In this document: one piece after another, positions 37,561-46,821 of the stretch
How positions within the stretch are numbered: position 1 is the first letter of the stretch
Layout of the letters: each line of letters opens with the position of its first letter
Origin: Helicobacter winghamensis ATCC BAA-430
GTDB taxonomy: Bacteria; Campylobacterota; Campylobacteria; Campylobacterales; Helicobacteraceae
Reading direction: 5' to 3'
DNA length: 64,000 nucleotides
NCBI RefSeq assembly: GCF_028751035.1
Contig: NZ_CP063533.1
Location: 1,550,001-1,614,000 of the forward strand
Translations under genes and position numbers: made by a program
The notes under the pieces: model-generated
The model's database searches: none
What the model was told of the DNA's origin: nothing
Seen by the model: the letters and a program-made list of their open reading frames with translations, nothing else

Positions 37561-37622
37561 TCCATTTCTTTCATAATTTTTTACAATCTTAACAAATTGT
37601 GCTTTAAAACAATGCTTTTTGT

Positions 37623-37628
37623 TATAAT
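37623..37628 (+). promoter_or_regulatory. -10 box (TATAAT) for trpS
   Basis: GTTATAATTCC 30 bases before the trpS ATG, with AAGG just before the start. Confidence 0.55.
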
Positions 37629-37657
37629 TCCGTCTCATTTTATTCTTAAGGATTCTT

Positions 37658-38653
37658 ATGCAAACACAAAAAGCGCGTGTCTTTTCTGGTATTCAGCCCA
37701 CTGGTAATATCCATTTAGGCAATTATTTGGGTGCTGTTAAAAACTGGGTGGATCGCCAAGATTCTTATGAAAATATTTTTTGCGTGGTTAATTCTCACGC
37801 AATTACGATTCCACAAGATCCAAAAACACTTAAAGAAAAAACCTATGATTTATGCGCAATGTTACTTGCTTGCGGGATTGATCCCAAAAAATCCACACTT
37901 TTTATTCAATCGCAAGTGCAAGAACACACTTCTTTAGCTTGGCTTTTAACTTGTATCACACCTATGGGAGACTTAAGCCGTATGACGCAATTTAAGGATA
38001 AAAGCCAAAAGAATCCTAAAAGCATTTTTGCAGGGCTTTTTAATTATCCTAATTTAATGAGCGCGGATATTTTGCTTTATAAGGCTAAGTTTGTGCCTGT
38101 GGGTGAAGACCAGAAGCAACATATTGAGCTAGCGCGTGATACAGCAATGCGTTTTAATCGCGATTATGGAGAGATTTTTGTTGTGCCTGAACCTTTGATT
38201 ATGCAAGAAGGGGCTAGGATTATGGGGCTAGATGATCCAACTAAAAAGATGAGTAAAAGCTCAAGTGATAAGCCAAATCATTCTATTGCTTTAATTGATG
38301 AGCCTGATGTGATTTTAAAAAAGATTAAAAAGGCAACAACAGATAGTGAAGGCATCATCGCCTTTGATAAAGAACGCGCGGGAGTGTTTAATTTACTAAC
38401 TATTTATCAATGCTTTTGCAAACAAGATAAAGTAAGCATTGAAGCAGAGTTTAGCGGTAAGGGATATGGAATCTTGAAAGAAAGGGTTGCTGAAGCGGTG
38501 ATTGAAGGCTTGCGTCCCATTCGTGAAATGTATTCTAAATTGATTATGGAACAGGATTATTTACATAAAATCTTAGAAGAAGGCACGCAAAACGCCCAAG
38601 CAATCGCTAGTGCAACTTATAAAGAAGCCAAAGAAAAAATGGGGCTAATTTAG
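37658..38653 (+). CDS. trpS: Tryptophanyl-tRNA synthetase
   Basis: Class I aminoacyl-tRNA synthetase. The 331-residue protein shows the HIGH-type signature as [15 protein letters not shown] (residues 14-28), [13 protein letters not shown] in the Trp/ATP pocket, and KMSKSSSD as the KMSKS loop. Length is typical of bacterial TrpRS. The stop TAG overlaps the GTG start of bioD by one base, indicating cotranscription. Confidence 0.95.
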   Translation: MQTQKARVFSGIQPTGNIHLGNYLGAVKNWVDRQDSYENIFCVVNSHAITIPQDPKTLKEKTYDLCAMLLACGIDPKKSTLFIQSQVQEHTSLAWLLTCITPMGDLSRMTQFKDKSQKNPKSIFAGLFNYPNLMSADILLYKAKFVPVGEDQKQHIELARDTAMRFNRDYGEIFVVPEPLIMQEGARIMGLDDPTKKMSKSSSDKPNHSIALIDEPDVILKKIKKATTDSEGIIAFDKERAGVFNLLTIYQCFCKQDKVSIEAEFSGKGYGILKERVAEAVIEGLRPIREMYSKLIMEQDYLHKILEEGTQNAQAIASATYKEAKEKMGLI

Positions 38654-39264
38654 TGCAAATTTTCATTGCTGGAAGCCATACAGATGTTGGTAAAACTGCT
38701 GTGAGTGCCGCACTTTGCTATGCTTTTGATTTAGAGTATTTTAAGCTTGTGCAAGCTGGGATTCCACAAGATTGTGATAGGGTTAAAACTCTCTCTCCAA
38801 AAACCAAAATCCACACTAATGGAATCACCTTACAAACGCCTGCAAGCCCACATATTGCAATGCAAAAGGAGGGGGTTTTTTATAAAGGGCTAGAAATTCC
38901 GCTCCCAAAGGCGCGAAATCTCTTAGTTGAGAGTGCAGGGGGGCTTTTTACTCCGCTTGATTTAAAAATGTGTATGATTGATTATTTAGAAGCCTCTAAA
39001 CTCCCTTGTGTGCTTGTTGGGGGATATTATTTAGGGGGCATTAATCATATTTTATTAAGCTTGAAAGCCCTAGAAGCGCGTGGGATTCCGCTTTTGTGTT
39101 TAATAATTAGTGGAGATCAAAATCCACAAATGGATTCCTTTATTGCAAAATATGCAAAGATAAACATTGCACACTTTCCTAATTTTTATGATACTAAGAG
39201 TTTTGAAAGCCAAACACAAGCATTAAAACAAGAAATAATGGCTTTCAAAATTTTTAATCTCTAA
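38653..39264 (+). CDS. bioD: Dethiobiotin synthetase
   Basis: ATP-dependent carboxylation of diaminopelargonate to form the ureido ring of dethiobiotin. The 203-residue P-loop protein has the GSHTDVGKTAVSAAL Walker A, KLVQAGIPQDCDR (substrate side), and LVESAGGLFTP. It starts with GTG inside the trpS stop codon; no other start gives the N-terminal MQIFIAGSHTDVGKT. The other biotin genes here (bioF, bioG, bioC) are 2 kb downstream in a separate unit. Confidence 0.92.
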   Translation: MQIFIAGSHTDVGKTAVSAALCYAFDLEYFKLVQAGIPQDCDRVKTLSPKTKIHTNGITLQTPASPHIAMQKEGVFYKGLEIPLPKARNLLVESAGGLFTPLDLKMCMIDYLEASKLPCVLVGGYYLGGINHILLSLKALEARGIPLLCLIISGDQNPQMDSFIAKYAKINIAHFPNFYDTKSFESQTQALKQEIMAFKIFNL

Positions 39265-39299
39265 AGCTTAAGTAAGCCTTACTTTAAGACACAAAACGC

Positions 39300-39305
39300 T
39301 ACAAT
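39300..39305 (+). promoter_or_regulatory. -10 box (TACAAT) for the DUF507-carA-bioFGC unit
   Basis: GCTACAATAGC 40 bases before the DUF507 ATG. The following five genes are nearly gapless, so this promoter probably serves all of them. Confidence 0.45.
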
Positions 39306-39344
39306 AGCAAAAATTTATCAAAATATTTACACAAAGGCACGCTT

Positions 39345-39896
39345 ATGAAATTTAGACTTGCACACGCACCTTATATCGCAAATAAAATTGCCCTAGATTT
39401 ATCCACTTGTGGCTTTGTCAGTATTTTACACGGACTTGAAAGCATTGCCAAAGTTGCAGAACAATACATTTCCCAAGATATTCAAGAAGAAGCTCGCATT
39501 GAAGAAAAAGCTAGAGATTTACTAGAAGAAAATTTAGATGAGATTGAGTTTATGCAAGCTGATGAACACCAACTTTTCTGGCGCATTAAGAAAAAACTTG
39601 CAGAAAATGAAAACTTTATTTTGAACTTTGAAGATCGCTACAACAACCTTGCACACAAAATCTTAAATGAACTTTTTGAAGAAGACTTGATTGACTCTGC
39701 CACTTCTGAGACACGCATTGTTAATGTAATCTTTAAAGCCATTAATGGCTATTCAAAAATTTATAGTGAAATTGAAGATATTGTCCAAGAACGCATTGCA
39801 AATTATAAGCGCAAAATCATTTTTGGAAGCGAAGAGTATGAATTAATTTTTGATAAACTTTACCAAGAGGAACTCAAAAAGAAAGGATTCTTATAA
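39345..39896 (+). CDS. DUF507 family protein
   Basis: A 183-residue acidic, helical protein of the DUF507 family, found almost only in Campylobacterota and a few other lineages, often beside carA. Seen: KFRLAHAPYIANKIALDL at the N-terminus and IFGSEEYELIFDKLYQEEL at the C-terminus, both family landmarks. No catalytic motif and no membrane segment. The stop overlaps the carA ATG (TAATG). Function unknown. Confidence 0.82.
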   Translation: MKFRLAHAPYIANKIALDLSTCGFVSILHGLESIAKVAEQYISQDIQEEARIEEKARDLLEENLDEIEFMQADEHQLFWRIKKKLAENENFILNFEDRYNNLAHKILNELFEEDLIDSATSETRIVNVIFKAINGYSKIYSEIEDIVQERIANYKRKIIFGSEEYELIFDKLYQEELKKKGFL

Positions 39897-41041
39897 TGCA
39901 AACTTTTTTAAAAAATGCTTGGATTTACCTAGAAAATGGAATGTTTTTTCAAGCAAAAAGTTTTGGAGCTGAAATGACGAGTGTAGGAGAACTCGTTTTT
40001 AACACTTCCCTAACAGGCTATCAAGAAATCACCACAGATCCAAGCTATGCAGGGCAATTTGTATGCTTTACAATGCCAGAAATTGGAATTGTAGGCGCAA
40101 ATTCACAAGATATGGAAAGTTGCGGAATCTTTGCTAAAGGAATCTTGTGTCGCCACTACAATGAAAATTACTCAAATTTTCGTGCAACAGAGAGTTTAAG
40201 CGCATTTCTTAAACGCCACAATACAATGGGGATTTGCAAAATTGATACGCGCCTTTTAACAAAAACACTGCGTGAAGAAGGCGCAATGATGATGGTAGCT
40301 TCAACAGAAGTTTCAGACAAGGAAACATTAAAAAAAATTTTACAAAACAGCCCAAGAATTGAAGAAATTAACTACATTAAAGAAGTTAGCACAAAAGCTC
40401 CTTATCAACACACAAATGGAAATTTTGACTTTTCTATAATGAAATACTCCACCCCTAACACACAAAGAAAAATCCTAGCCATTGACTTTGGAATCAAGCG
40501 AAGCATTTTAAATCAGCTTGTAAGTGCTGGATTTAGCGTAGAAGTGATTCCCCATAGCTTTAACGCACAAGAGCTTATTGCGCGTTTTGCAAAAAGAGAA
40601 TTTGATGGAGTCTTTTTGTCTAATGGACCCGGAGATCCACAAGTTTTAACCCAAGAAGTTGCTAGCATTAAAGCCCTAATTGACGCTAGAATTCCTCTAT
40701 TTGCGATTTGTTTAGGACATCAGCTTTTATCTCTTGCGCAAGGCTATCCCACTTATAAGCTAAAGTTTGGACACCACGGCGGAAATCATCCTGTGAAAAA
40801 CTTACTCACAAATCAGGTTGAAATCACCGCGCAAAATCACAATTATTCTGTGCCAGAATCCATTGTAGAAATCGCAGAAGTAACACATCGCAATCTTTTT
40901 GATAACACCATTGAAGGAGTGCGTTATAAAAATGCTCTAATTTGTTCTTTTCAACATCACCCAGAAGCCGGACCGGGACCTTTAGAGTCTGCCGCTCTTT
41001 TTAAGGAATTTTCAAAGCTTCTAGATAGCGCAAACACATAG
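39896..41041 (+). CDS. carA: Carbamoyl-phosphate synthase small subunit
   Basis: Glutamine amidotransferase subunit supplying ammonia to CarB for carbamoyl phosphate (arginine and pyrimidine synthesis). The 381-residue protein has the CarA N-terminal domain (TSVGELVFNTSLTGYQEI) and a class I amidotransferase domain with the nucleophile in FAICLGHQLLS and catalytic His-Glu in FQHHPEAGPGP. Normal length. bioF starts five bases after the stop. Confidence 0.95.
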   Translation: MQTFLKNAWIYLENGMFFQAKSFGAEMTSVGELVFNTSLTGYQEITTDPSYAGQFVCFTMPEIGIVGANSQDMESCGIFAKGILCRHYNENYSNFRATESLSAFLKRHNTMGICKIDTRLLTKTLREEGAMMMVASTEVSDKETLKKILQNSPRIEEINYIKEVSTKAPYQHTNGNFDFSIMKYSTPNTQRKILAIDFGIKRSILNQLVSAGFSVEVIPHSFNAQELIARFAKREFDGVFLSNGPGDPQVLTQEVASIKALIDARIPLFAICLGHQLLSLAQGYPTYKLKFGHHGGNHPVKNLLTNQVEITAQNHNYSVPESIVEIAEVTHRNLFDNTIEGVRYKNALICSFQHHPEAGPGPLESAALFKEFSKLLDSANT

Positions 41042-41046
41042 CAATA

Positions 41047-42231
41047 ATGCACTCTCTACATGCCAAAGCCTTAGCGCATTTGGAAAACTTAAAAAAGGAT
41101 TCCAACTTCCGCTCTCTAGCTCCACAAAAACACAATGGCGCAAGGTTAATCACTAAAGATTCCACGCTTTTAAATCTAGCAAGCAACGATTATTTGGGCT
41201 TATCTAGCAATGCAGATTTTAATGCACACTTTTTGGATTCCACATTATTTAAAGAACATTGCCATTTTAGCGCGTCTTCTTCACGCCTACTTAGTGGAAA
41301 CTTTGAAATTTATAGCCTACTAGAAGCGCATTTAAAAACGCTTTTTAACAAAGAAGCTTTGCTCTTTAATAGCGGTTACCACGCAAATGTTGGAATCCTA
41401 AATGCACTAAATACACTCAATGTGCTTTTTGTCGCGGATAAATCCATTCACGCAAGCCATATTGATGGACTAAAGGACTTTAAAAAGCCACATTTAAAAC
41501 GCTTTTCTCATAATAATATGGAATCTTTAGAATCCTTACTTGCGCAAAATACAGAGCATTATGATGCGATTTTAATTTTAAGCGAAGGGCTTTTTAGTAT
41601 GGAAGGCGATTTTGTACCTATACAAAAACTTGTGGATTTAAAAAAGAAATTTAAAAATGTGCATTTATATATTGATGAAGCCCACAGCATTGGAAGTTTT
41701 GGCAAAAATGGGCTAGGGCTTTGCAAACATTTAGATTTGCTAGAACACATTGATTTTTTAATTTTAACCTTTGGCAAAGCCCTATCATCTATGGGAGCTT
41801 GTGTGCTATGTAATGCTACTTTTAAGAATTATTTTATAAACACCGCGCGTTCTCTTATCTACTCTACTGCCCTGCCCTCTGTTAATCTTGCGCGCACATT
41901 TTTTGCTTTTTTAGAGCTTCCCAAACTAGAAGCACAAAGGACGCATTTAGAAAATTTAAGCAAACATTTTAAAGCTCTCTTGCAACAAAAGCTAGATTAT
42001 GAAGTTTTGGGCGATTACAACATTATAAGCCTAGTTTTAAAAGAGAATGCAAAGGCGGTGCATTTTTCTAAAATGCTTGCAACAAAAGGCTATTTTGCCC
42101 CAGCAATTAAAACACCAAGCGTGCCACCAAATAAAGCCCTTTTACGCTTTTCACTCACTGCAAATATGGAATCTAAGCCTTTAGAAAACTTAGTAAAAGT
42201 GCTAGAAAAGATAGCCTATGCAACTTTATAA
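41047..42231 (+). CDS. bioF: 8-amino-7-oxononanoate synthase
   Basis: PLP enzyme condensing pimeloyl-ACP and alanine to KAPA. The 394-residue alpha-oxoamine synthase has LASNDYLGLSSN, the PLP-stacking region LLFNSGYHANVGI, YIDEAHSIGSFGKNGLG, and the Schiff-base lysine in LTFGKALSSMGA. It is followed by bioG with a 14-base overlap. A general glycine C-acetyltransferase is excluded by the neighbours. Confidence 0.92.
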   Translation: MHSLHAKALAHLENLKKDSNFRSLAPQKHNGARLITKDSTLLNLASNDYLGLSSNADFNAHFLDSTLFKEHCHFSASSSRLLSGNFEIYSLLEAHLKTLFNKEALLFNSGYHANVGILNALNTLNVLFVADKSIHASHIDGLKDFKKPHLKRFSHNNMESLESLLAQNTEHYDAILILSEGLFSMEGDFVPIQKLVDLKKKFKNVHLYIDEAHSIGSFGKNGLGLCKHLDLLEHIDFLILTFGKALSSMGACVLCNATFKNYFINTARSLIYSTALPSVNLARTFFAFLELPKLEAQRTHLENLSKHFKALLQQKLDYEVLGDYNIISLVLKENAKAVHFSKMLATKGYFAPAIKTPSVPPNKALLRFSLTANMESKPLENLVKVLEKIAYATL

Positions 42232-42862
42232 ATCTTATAACAACACGCAAGAAGTTTTCTTAATCTTTGGTGGATTTGCTTCACATTTTAGCCATTTTGA
42301 ACCATTTTTTAGAGATTATATTCTTCTTTATAATTACACACATTTAGATTTTAACGCGCTTGTAAATTCCCTAAATGCCTTGCCAAAGGATTGCAAAATC
42401 ACACTCATTGCCTTTTCTATGGGTGTTTTTGTAGCGCGCATTTTTCTAAGCACGCACGCTTTTAAGCCCCACAAAGCTATTGCCATTAATGGCACAGAAT
42501 ATGGAATCCAAAACAACTATGGAATCCCCCTAACACTTTTTAAACGCACACATCAGCAATTTTTAAAGCATAAAGACCTAGCAATTACGCAATTTAAAAG
42601 TAATCTTTTTGGAGAACATTTAGATAAGGCACGAAATTTTAGCTTTTTGGATTCCAACTTTTTATGCGATGAACTTGCCTTTTTTATGGAATCTTGCGCC
42701 AAACATAGCACTCTTTTAGAGCCAATTACTTGGGATTTTGCTCTTATTTCAACGCGAGATTTAATCTTTAACCCGCAAGCACAGCGCGCATTTTGGGGCG
42801 GGAGAACAAACATTGTAGAGCTTAATGCGCCACATTTTGCCTTTTTTAGCTGGAAGTTTTAA
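42218..42862 (+). CDS. bioG: Pimeloyl-[ACP] methyl ester esterase BioG
   Basis: BioG removes the methyl group from pimeloyl-ACP methyl ester, ending the BioC-primed pimelate pathway. The 214-residue alpha/beta hydrolase (DUF452) shows FLIFGGFASHFSHF as the oxyanion region, the nucleophile in IAFSMGVFVAR, a candidate Asp in FALISTRDLIF, and the final His in LNAPHFAFF. Between bioF and bioC with overlaps on both sides (14 bases and one base), which fixes the assignment over BioH or BioV. Confidence 0.88.
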   Translation: MQLYKSYNNTQEVFLIFGGFASHFSHFEPFFRDYILLYNYTHLDFNALVNSLNALPKDCKITLIAFSMGVFVARIFLSTHAFKPHKAIAINGTEYGIQNNYGIPLTLFKRTHQQFLKHKDLAITQFKSNLFGEHLDKARNFSFLDSNFLCDELAFFMESCAKHSTLLEPITWDFALISTRDLIFNPQAQRAFWGGRTNIVELNAPHFAFFSWKF

Positions 42863-43605
42863 TGATCCACAAAGATTGCATACAAAAGAGATTCCAAACT
42901 TCTAAAGCCACTTACAAACAAAGTGCGAAAATCCAAAATGCAATGCAAAAAACCTTGCTTGCCCTTTTCAAAAAACACACACCAAATAACTTAGAATCTG
43001 TTTTGGAGCTTGGTTGTGGTAATGGGGATTTTAGCAAGAAAATTATGGAATCGTTTTTGTGTAAAGATTATTACGCGCTAGATTTGGTAGATTTTTCTAG
43101 TGATTTTGTGGATTCTAACATTTGCTTTTTACAAGGGGATTTTGAACATTTGGATTCCATTTTACCAAACTTAAATTTTAACTGCATACTCTCTAATGCG
43201 GCACTGCAATGGAGCAATCAGCGCGCCTTACTTCCACAATTAAGCCAAAGATTAAAGCCAAATGGAATCTTATTATTTAGCACCTTTGGAACAAATAACT
43301 TCAAAGAGCTAAAAGAGTTGTTTTGTTTGAGTCTTGATTATTTAAATTTACAAGATTATCCCAAGCTTTTAGAAAATTGTGAAATTTTAGATTCCTTTGA
43401 ATCCACACAAACTTTACACTTTGATAGCTCTTTAAATGTCTTTAAACACTTTCAAAACACAGGCGTTAATGCGCTAAAGCAGAATTTCACACTCACAAAA
43501 GCACATTTAAAAGCATATGAAACAAGATTCCAAAACACCCTAACTTATCACATTCTTTTTATTTGCGCAAAACTAACAAGAACAAAACTCACAGACAAGA
43601 GCTAA
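42862..43605 (+). CDS. bioC: Malonyl-[ACP] O-methyltransferase
   Basis: BioC methylates malonyl-ACP with SAM to start pimelate synthesis. The 247-residue class I methyltransferase has FQTSKATYKQSAKIQNAM (typical BioC N-terminus), SAM motif VLELGCGNGDFSKKI and SNAALQWSNQ. It is the last gene of the unit and its last 17 bases overlap the convergent rhodanese gene. Confidence 0.9.
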   Translation: MIHKDCIQKRFQTSKATYKQSAKIQNAMQKTLLALFKKHTPNNLESVLELGCGNGDFSKKIMESFLCKDYYALDLVDFSSDFVDSNICFLQGDFEHLDSILPNLNFNCILSNAALQWSNQRALLPQLSQRLKPNGILLFSTFGTNNFKELKELFCLSLDYLNLQDYPKLLENCEILDSFESTQTLHFDSSLNVFKHFQNTGVNALKQNFTLTKAHLKAYETRFQNTLTYHILFICAKLTRTKLTDKS

Positions 43606-43906
43606 TCTCTTCATCTAAAAAATAGATATTTGCAAAACCGCTATTAACTAAATCACTCCCCAGCAAAGATACCGTGTGCCCGCTGTAACAATTTAATAAA
43701 ATCTTTTTATCCACATTGTTTTTTAAAAGCGTTTGGAGTTCTTCTTGCGTTGTGAGATTAACTGCCCCTTGCAAATGCCCCTCCATAAAGTCTAGTGGCA
43801 TTCTAATATCCACAATTATCCAATCCTTTGCGCCAATAACCTTTGGCAAGTCTTCTTTAAAAATTGCTCGCGCTAGACTTTGATGATTTTTTCCATAAGC
43901 TTGCAT
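43589..43906 (-). CDS. Single-domain rhodanese
   Basis: A 105-residue rhodanese-fold protein with the usual layout: IIVDIRMPLDFMEGHLQGAVNL and the active-site loop LLNCYSGHTVSLLG with Cys as sulfur carrier. Cytoplasmic, no signal. The ATG at 43906 has AAAAGG five bases upstream; the TTG five codons earlier overlaps that site and is rejected. It could act in sulfur relay alongside SQR or biotin/thiamine synthesis, but there is no direct evidence. Confidence 0.85.
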   Translation of the reverse strand: MQAYGKNHQSLARAIFKEDLPKVIGAKDWIIVDIRMPLDFMEGHLQGAVNLTTQEELQTLLKNNVDKKILLNCYSGHTVSLLGSDLVNSGFANIYFLDEEISSCL

Positions 43907-43973
43907 TAGATTCCTTTTCAATGTTTTTATTTAAAGTATATTTCACATTAACACAATAACTCTTAAATTATGC

Positions 43974-43979
43974 TAGAAT
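43974..43979 (+). promoter_or_regulatory. -10 box (TAGAAT) for the TPR/CiaD-like pair
   Basis: TGCTAGAATATC 22 bases before the ATG at 44001, with AAAAGG between. Confidence 0.5.
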
Positions 43980-44000
43980 ATCGGCTTTAAAAGGTGCGTT

Positions 44001-44249
44001 ATGAAAACTCTAACTCTTGCTAGCATTTACGAAATCCAAGGGCATCGCCACGAAGCTGCGGAGATTTATCAAGCCATTTTAGAAAAAGACCCTAGCAACG
44101 CAGAAGCAAAAATCGCATTAAAACGCCTAGTTAGCAATCGCAAAAACTACGGCAAAGCAAATGAAGATATGCTAAATTTATTTATCCAAATGGATAGCAA
44201 TGTGGAATTTAACGAATTTGAAAGGTGGTTATTGCAATTATGGAATTAA
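44001..44249 (+). CDS. Small TPR-like protein
   Basis: An 82-residue protein with one tetratricopeptide-like helical hairpin (SIYEIQGHRHEAAEIYQAIL, then DPSNAEAKIALKRL) and a C-terminal helix. It overlaps the CiaD-like gene by 10 bases. In Campylobacter a similarly small gene precedes ciaD. It may be a binding partner of the downstream protein; function unknown. Confidence 0.72.
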   Translation: MKTLTLASIYEIQGHRHEAAEIYQAILEKDPSNAEAKIALKRLVSNRKNYGKANEDMLNLFIQMDSNVEFNEFERWLLQLWN

Positions 44250-44641
44250 AAGAAGCGATTTTACAAACCTTAGCTGAAATTGATACAAATGCAGAATCTA
44301 TGGAATCCAAACCCGCTTTTGAAGCACCCAAACTTGAACGCGATGCGCTTTTAGATATACTTCCCACAGAACAAACCACCAAAAACACGGATATGCAAAG
44401 CCCTTATGCACGCAAAATTGAAAAACTAGATTTTAAAAATACAGAAGAATTAAAAACACTTCTTAGCAAACAATATTTAGAAGAAGAAAAGTTTTTAAAC
44501 GCACTGCAAGAAAGAATCCTTGTGCTATTTGAAGGCTTACAATCTCCAAATAACCGCAATATAGAAAATAAAGTAGATATGATTCTAAACTTTTTAGAAT
44601 ATACGCTAGCTATTATTGATGAAAAAAAGAGCCAAAGATGA
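44240..44641 (+). CDS. CiaD-like protein
   Basis: A 133-residue acidic protein. Its C-terminal half (FLNALQERILVLFEGL, then MILNFLEYTLAIIDEK) matches the conserved end of CiaD, a Campylobacter jejuni flagellum-secreted effector, as I recall it. The N-terminal half is low-complexity and lacks recognisable motifs. In Helicobacter the domain is present but effector activity is not established. The ATG at 44240 is preferred; an earlier GTG (44225) lies on the AGGTGG ribosome site. Confidence 0.65.
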   Translation: MELKEAILQTLAEIDTNAESMESKPAFEAPKLERDALLDILPTEQTTKNTDMQSPYARKIEKLDFKNTEELKTLLSKQYLEEEKFLNALQERILVLFEGLQSPNNRNIENKVDMILNFLEYTLAIIDEKKSQR

Positions 44642-44681
44642 AAAAAAAATTATTATTTACTTTTGATTTACCATTTTTCTT

Positions 44682-44687
44682 TATAAT
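44682..44687 (+). promoter_or_regulatory. -10 box (TATAAT) for the arsRS leader
   Basis: CTTTATAATTTC places a transcription start near 44694, immediately before a series of hairpins. The distance to the arsR ATG is about 200 bases, an unusually long leader for this genome. Confidence 0.6.
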
Positions 44688-44693
44688 TTCGCC

Positions 44694-44897
44694 ATCTCAA
44701 CAGGATGAGTTGAGAGACAAACTTAAGCAATTAAGTTTGGTTATCCTTTTAGGAAGTGTATTTCATCCACTCCTCCTTTGTTTAAGGACACTTAGTGTGA
44801 GTAAGTTCTTTGAAAATATTTTTTCTAGCTGGTGTTTTCCTAGATTTTTATTTAACCCCCTAAAATACCCAATCCTCCTTTTTGTTAGGAAAATGCC
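44694..44897 (+). ncRNA. Structured leader RNA or sRNA upstream of arsR
   Basis: Directly after the predicted start site come hairpin 1 (CTCAAC/GTTGAG, 44696-44714) and hairpin 2 (CAAACTTAA/TTAAGTTTG, nine pairs closed by a GCAA tetraloop, 44718-44739). A TCCT-TTT-AGGA hairpin follows at 44744-44754. An AAGTGT/ACACTT pairing (44754-44759 with 44788-44793) competes with a local ACAC/GTGT hairpin (44788-44798). Two TCCTCCTTT motifs (44771-44779 and 44873-44881), complementary to Shine-Dalgarno sequences, are present; the second is near the arsR ribosome site AGGA (44887-44890). A regulated 5' leader or a separate sRNA are both possible. The long open frame across it has no family resemblance and I do not call it a gene. 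Confidence 0.5.
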
Positions 44898-45581
44898 ATG
44901 CTAGAAGTGTTGATGATAGAAGATGATTTAGAGCTTGCGACCATTCTTAGCGAATACTTGAAAGCTCACAATATTAATGTAACGAATTATGATGAACCAT
45001 ATACTGGTATGAGTGCGATAAACACTCGACATTTTGACCTCCTTCTTTTAGATCTAACACTCCCAAACTTAGATGGGCTAGAAGTTTGCAAGAAGGTCGC
45101 GAAAGAAAAGCGTATCCCGATAATAATCTCTTCTGCAAGACACGATATAGATGATAGAGTCTTAGGACTAGAATATGGTGCTGATGACTATATTCCAAAA
45201 CCCTATGATCCTAAAGAACTCATCGCAAGAATTCATAGTGTCCTTCGTAGATATAATTTAGCAAAAAACCCAGATAATACAAAAGTCTCTATTCTTCCTT
45301 TTCGCTTAGACAAAGGAAGCAGAGAGATTTATTTAAATGGAGAACTTTTAGAACTCACTAAAGCAGAATATGAAATTTTATGCTTTATGCTAGAAAATGT
45401 TAATCAAGCCTTAACGCGCGATTCCATTGCAGCACACTCTGATTCAATTAATCCAGACTCTAGCAACAAAAGCATTGATGTTATTATGGGGCGTTTACGC
45501 GCTAAAATTGAGAAAAACAATAAAAAATATATATATTCCGTGCGCGGGATTGGATATAAACTGCAATTAAAAGATGATTAA
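44898..45581 (+). CDS. arsR: OmpR-family response regulator ArsR
   Basis: ArsR is the acid-responsive regulator of H. pylori, controlling urease and other acid-adaptation genes. The 227-residue protein has the acidic pocket MIEDD, phosphoacceptor Asp52 in [13 protein letters not shown], and KPYDPKEL, followed by a winged-helix DNA-binding domain ([14 protein letters not shown]). The receiver sequence is very close to H. pylori ArsR (HP0166), and the arsR-arsS-hemB order is the same. It overlaps arsS by eight bases. In this organism the regulon need not be the same. Confidence 0.9.
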   Translation: MLEVLMIEDDLELATILSEYLKAHNINVTNYDEPYTGMSAINTRHFDLLLLDLTLPNLDGLEVCKKVAKEKRIPIIISSARHDIDDRVLGLEYGADDYIPKPYDPKELIARIHSVLRRYNLAKNPDNTKVSILPFRLDKGSREIYLNGELLELTKAEYEILCFMLENVNQALTRDSIAAHSDSINPDSSNKSIDVIMGRLRAKIEKNNKKYIYSVRGIGYKLQLKDD

Positions 45582-46812
45582 AAATTCTATTATTGTTAAA
45601 ATTTCGATTCTATTTATTGTAGCAATAATTGGCTTAGGTGCATTTTCTTACTATTTTATCCGCGAAGAGATAAACAAAGAAATCCTAGAAAATCAGCTAA
45701 AATACAGCCAGTTTCTAGCTACAATCAACCAGCTTGTGCGTTTTGGTGGCAATGTAGATTTAATTGAAAAATATCTCTATGAACTAGGATTGCAACAAAT
45801 CCAAGAAGAAAAAGCTCTAAAAAACTTTGAAAATCACTTAACGCCAAACCTAACAAATGGAATTATTGCTAAGGTTATTAAACAGGAAAATGGTGTGTAT
45901 TTATTTCTTCAAACCCCAACAGAATGGAAACTCTATGGAGATTTTCATAAAAACAAGCTTTTCAATTACTATCTTATCACATTTTTTGCATTTTTGGTCG
46001 TTGTGTTTTTGTTTGCCCTTGTGATTAAAAGCATTTTGCCTCTTAAAACCTTGCGTAAAGAGATTAGAAAATTTGCCAATGGGCAAACAAACATTGCTTG
46101 CAAGATTAATCAAAATGATGAAATCGGGGAGCTTTCGCGAGAATTTGAAAACGCAGTAGAAAAAATTAACGCGCTCAATCAATCACGCCATTTGTTTTTA
46201 CGCGCCATTATGCACGAGTTAAAAACACCCATTACAAAAGGCAGAATCACAGCAGAAATGATTGATAATTCTGTGTATAAAGAGCGTTTATGTAGTGTGT
46301 TTGAACGCCTAAATTCCCTAATTAATGAATTTGCAAAAATTGAAGAATTAAGCTCGCGCAATTATTGCTTAAATAAGCAAAATTATGTGTTGAAAGATAT
46401 TTTAAATCAAGTATTTGCAATGTTACTTTTAGATAAAACACAAATCCAAGAGCTTTTTAGCTTGCCTAATGAAAACTATATTTTACGCTGTGATTTTGAA
46501 ATGCTAACTTTAGCAATAAAAAACTTACTAGATAATGCCCTAAAATACAAAAGCAAGGGCAAGGTAGAGCTTCGTGCAAAAGGTGATGATTTAGAGATTC
46601 TAAACTTTGGCACACCACTTCCTTACTCACTAAAAGACCACTGCAAGCCATTTTTCAAAGATGAAAAATCTAATAAAAATGGTGGGCTTGGGCTTGGAAT
46701 CTATATTGTCAAAAGCACGCTAGAATCACAAGGCTTAACCCTTGATTACACACATATCAACGATATGAATATTTTTATCATAAAAGGCGTTATCGCCCAA
46801 AATCCAAAATAA
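45574..46812 (+). CDS. arsS: Sensor histidine kinase ArsS
   Basis: A 412-residue membrane kinase, cognate to ArsR. TM1 at about residues 8-28, a periplasmic sensor of about 105 residues, TM2 at about 133-155, a HAMP-like segment, the phosphoacceptor His in [12 protein letters not shown] near residue 213, N-box [13 protein letters not shown] and G-box [13 protein letters not shown]. pylori ArsS senses low pH through periplasmic histidines; the periplasmic part here has few (FENH), so the signal may differ. hemB follows after nine bases. Confidence 0.9.
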   Translation: MIKNSIIVKISILFIVAIIGLGAFSYYFIREEINKEILENQLKYSQFLATINQLVRFGGNVDLIEKYLYELGLQQIQEEKALKNFENHLTPNLTNGIIAKVIKQENGVYLFLQTPTEWKLYGDFHKNKLFNYYLITFFAFLVVVFLFALVIKSILPLKTLRKEIRKFANGQTNIACKINQNDEIGELSREFENAVEKINALNQSRHLFLRAIMHELKTPITKGRITAEMIDNSVYKERLCSVFERLNSLINEFAKIEELSSRNYCLNKQNYVLKDILNQVFAMLLLDKTQIQELFSLPNENYILRCDFEMLTLAIKNLLDNALKYKSKGKVELRAKGDDLEILNFGTPLPYSLKDHCKPFFKDEKSNKNGGLGLGIYIVKSTLESQGLTLDYTHINDMNIFIIKGVIAQNPK

Positions 46813-46821
46813 AGGAATTCT

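Noticed and set aside
44638-44904. An 88-codon frame on the plus strand between the CiaD-like gene and arsR
   Set aside because: No family resemblance, Phe/Leu-rich composition typical of translated AT-rich leader, and it covers the TATAAT box and the hairpins. Treated as leader RNA.
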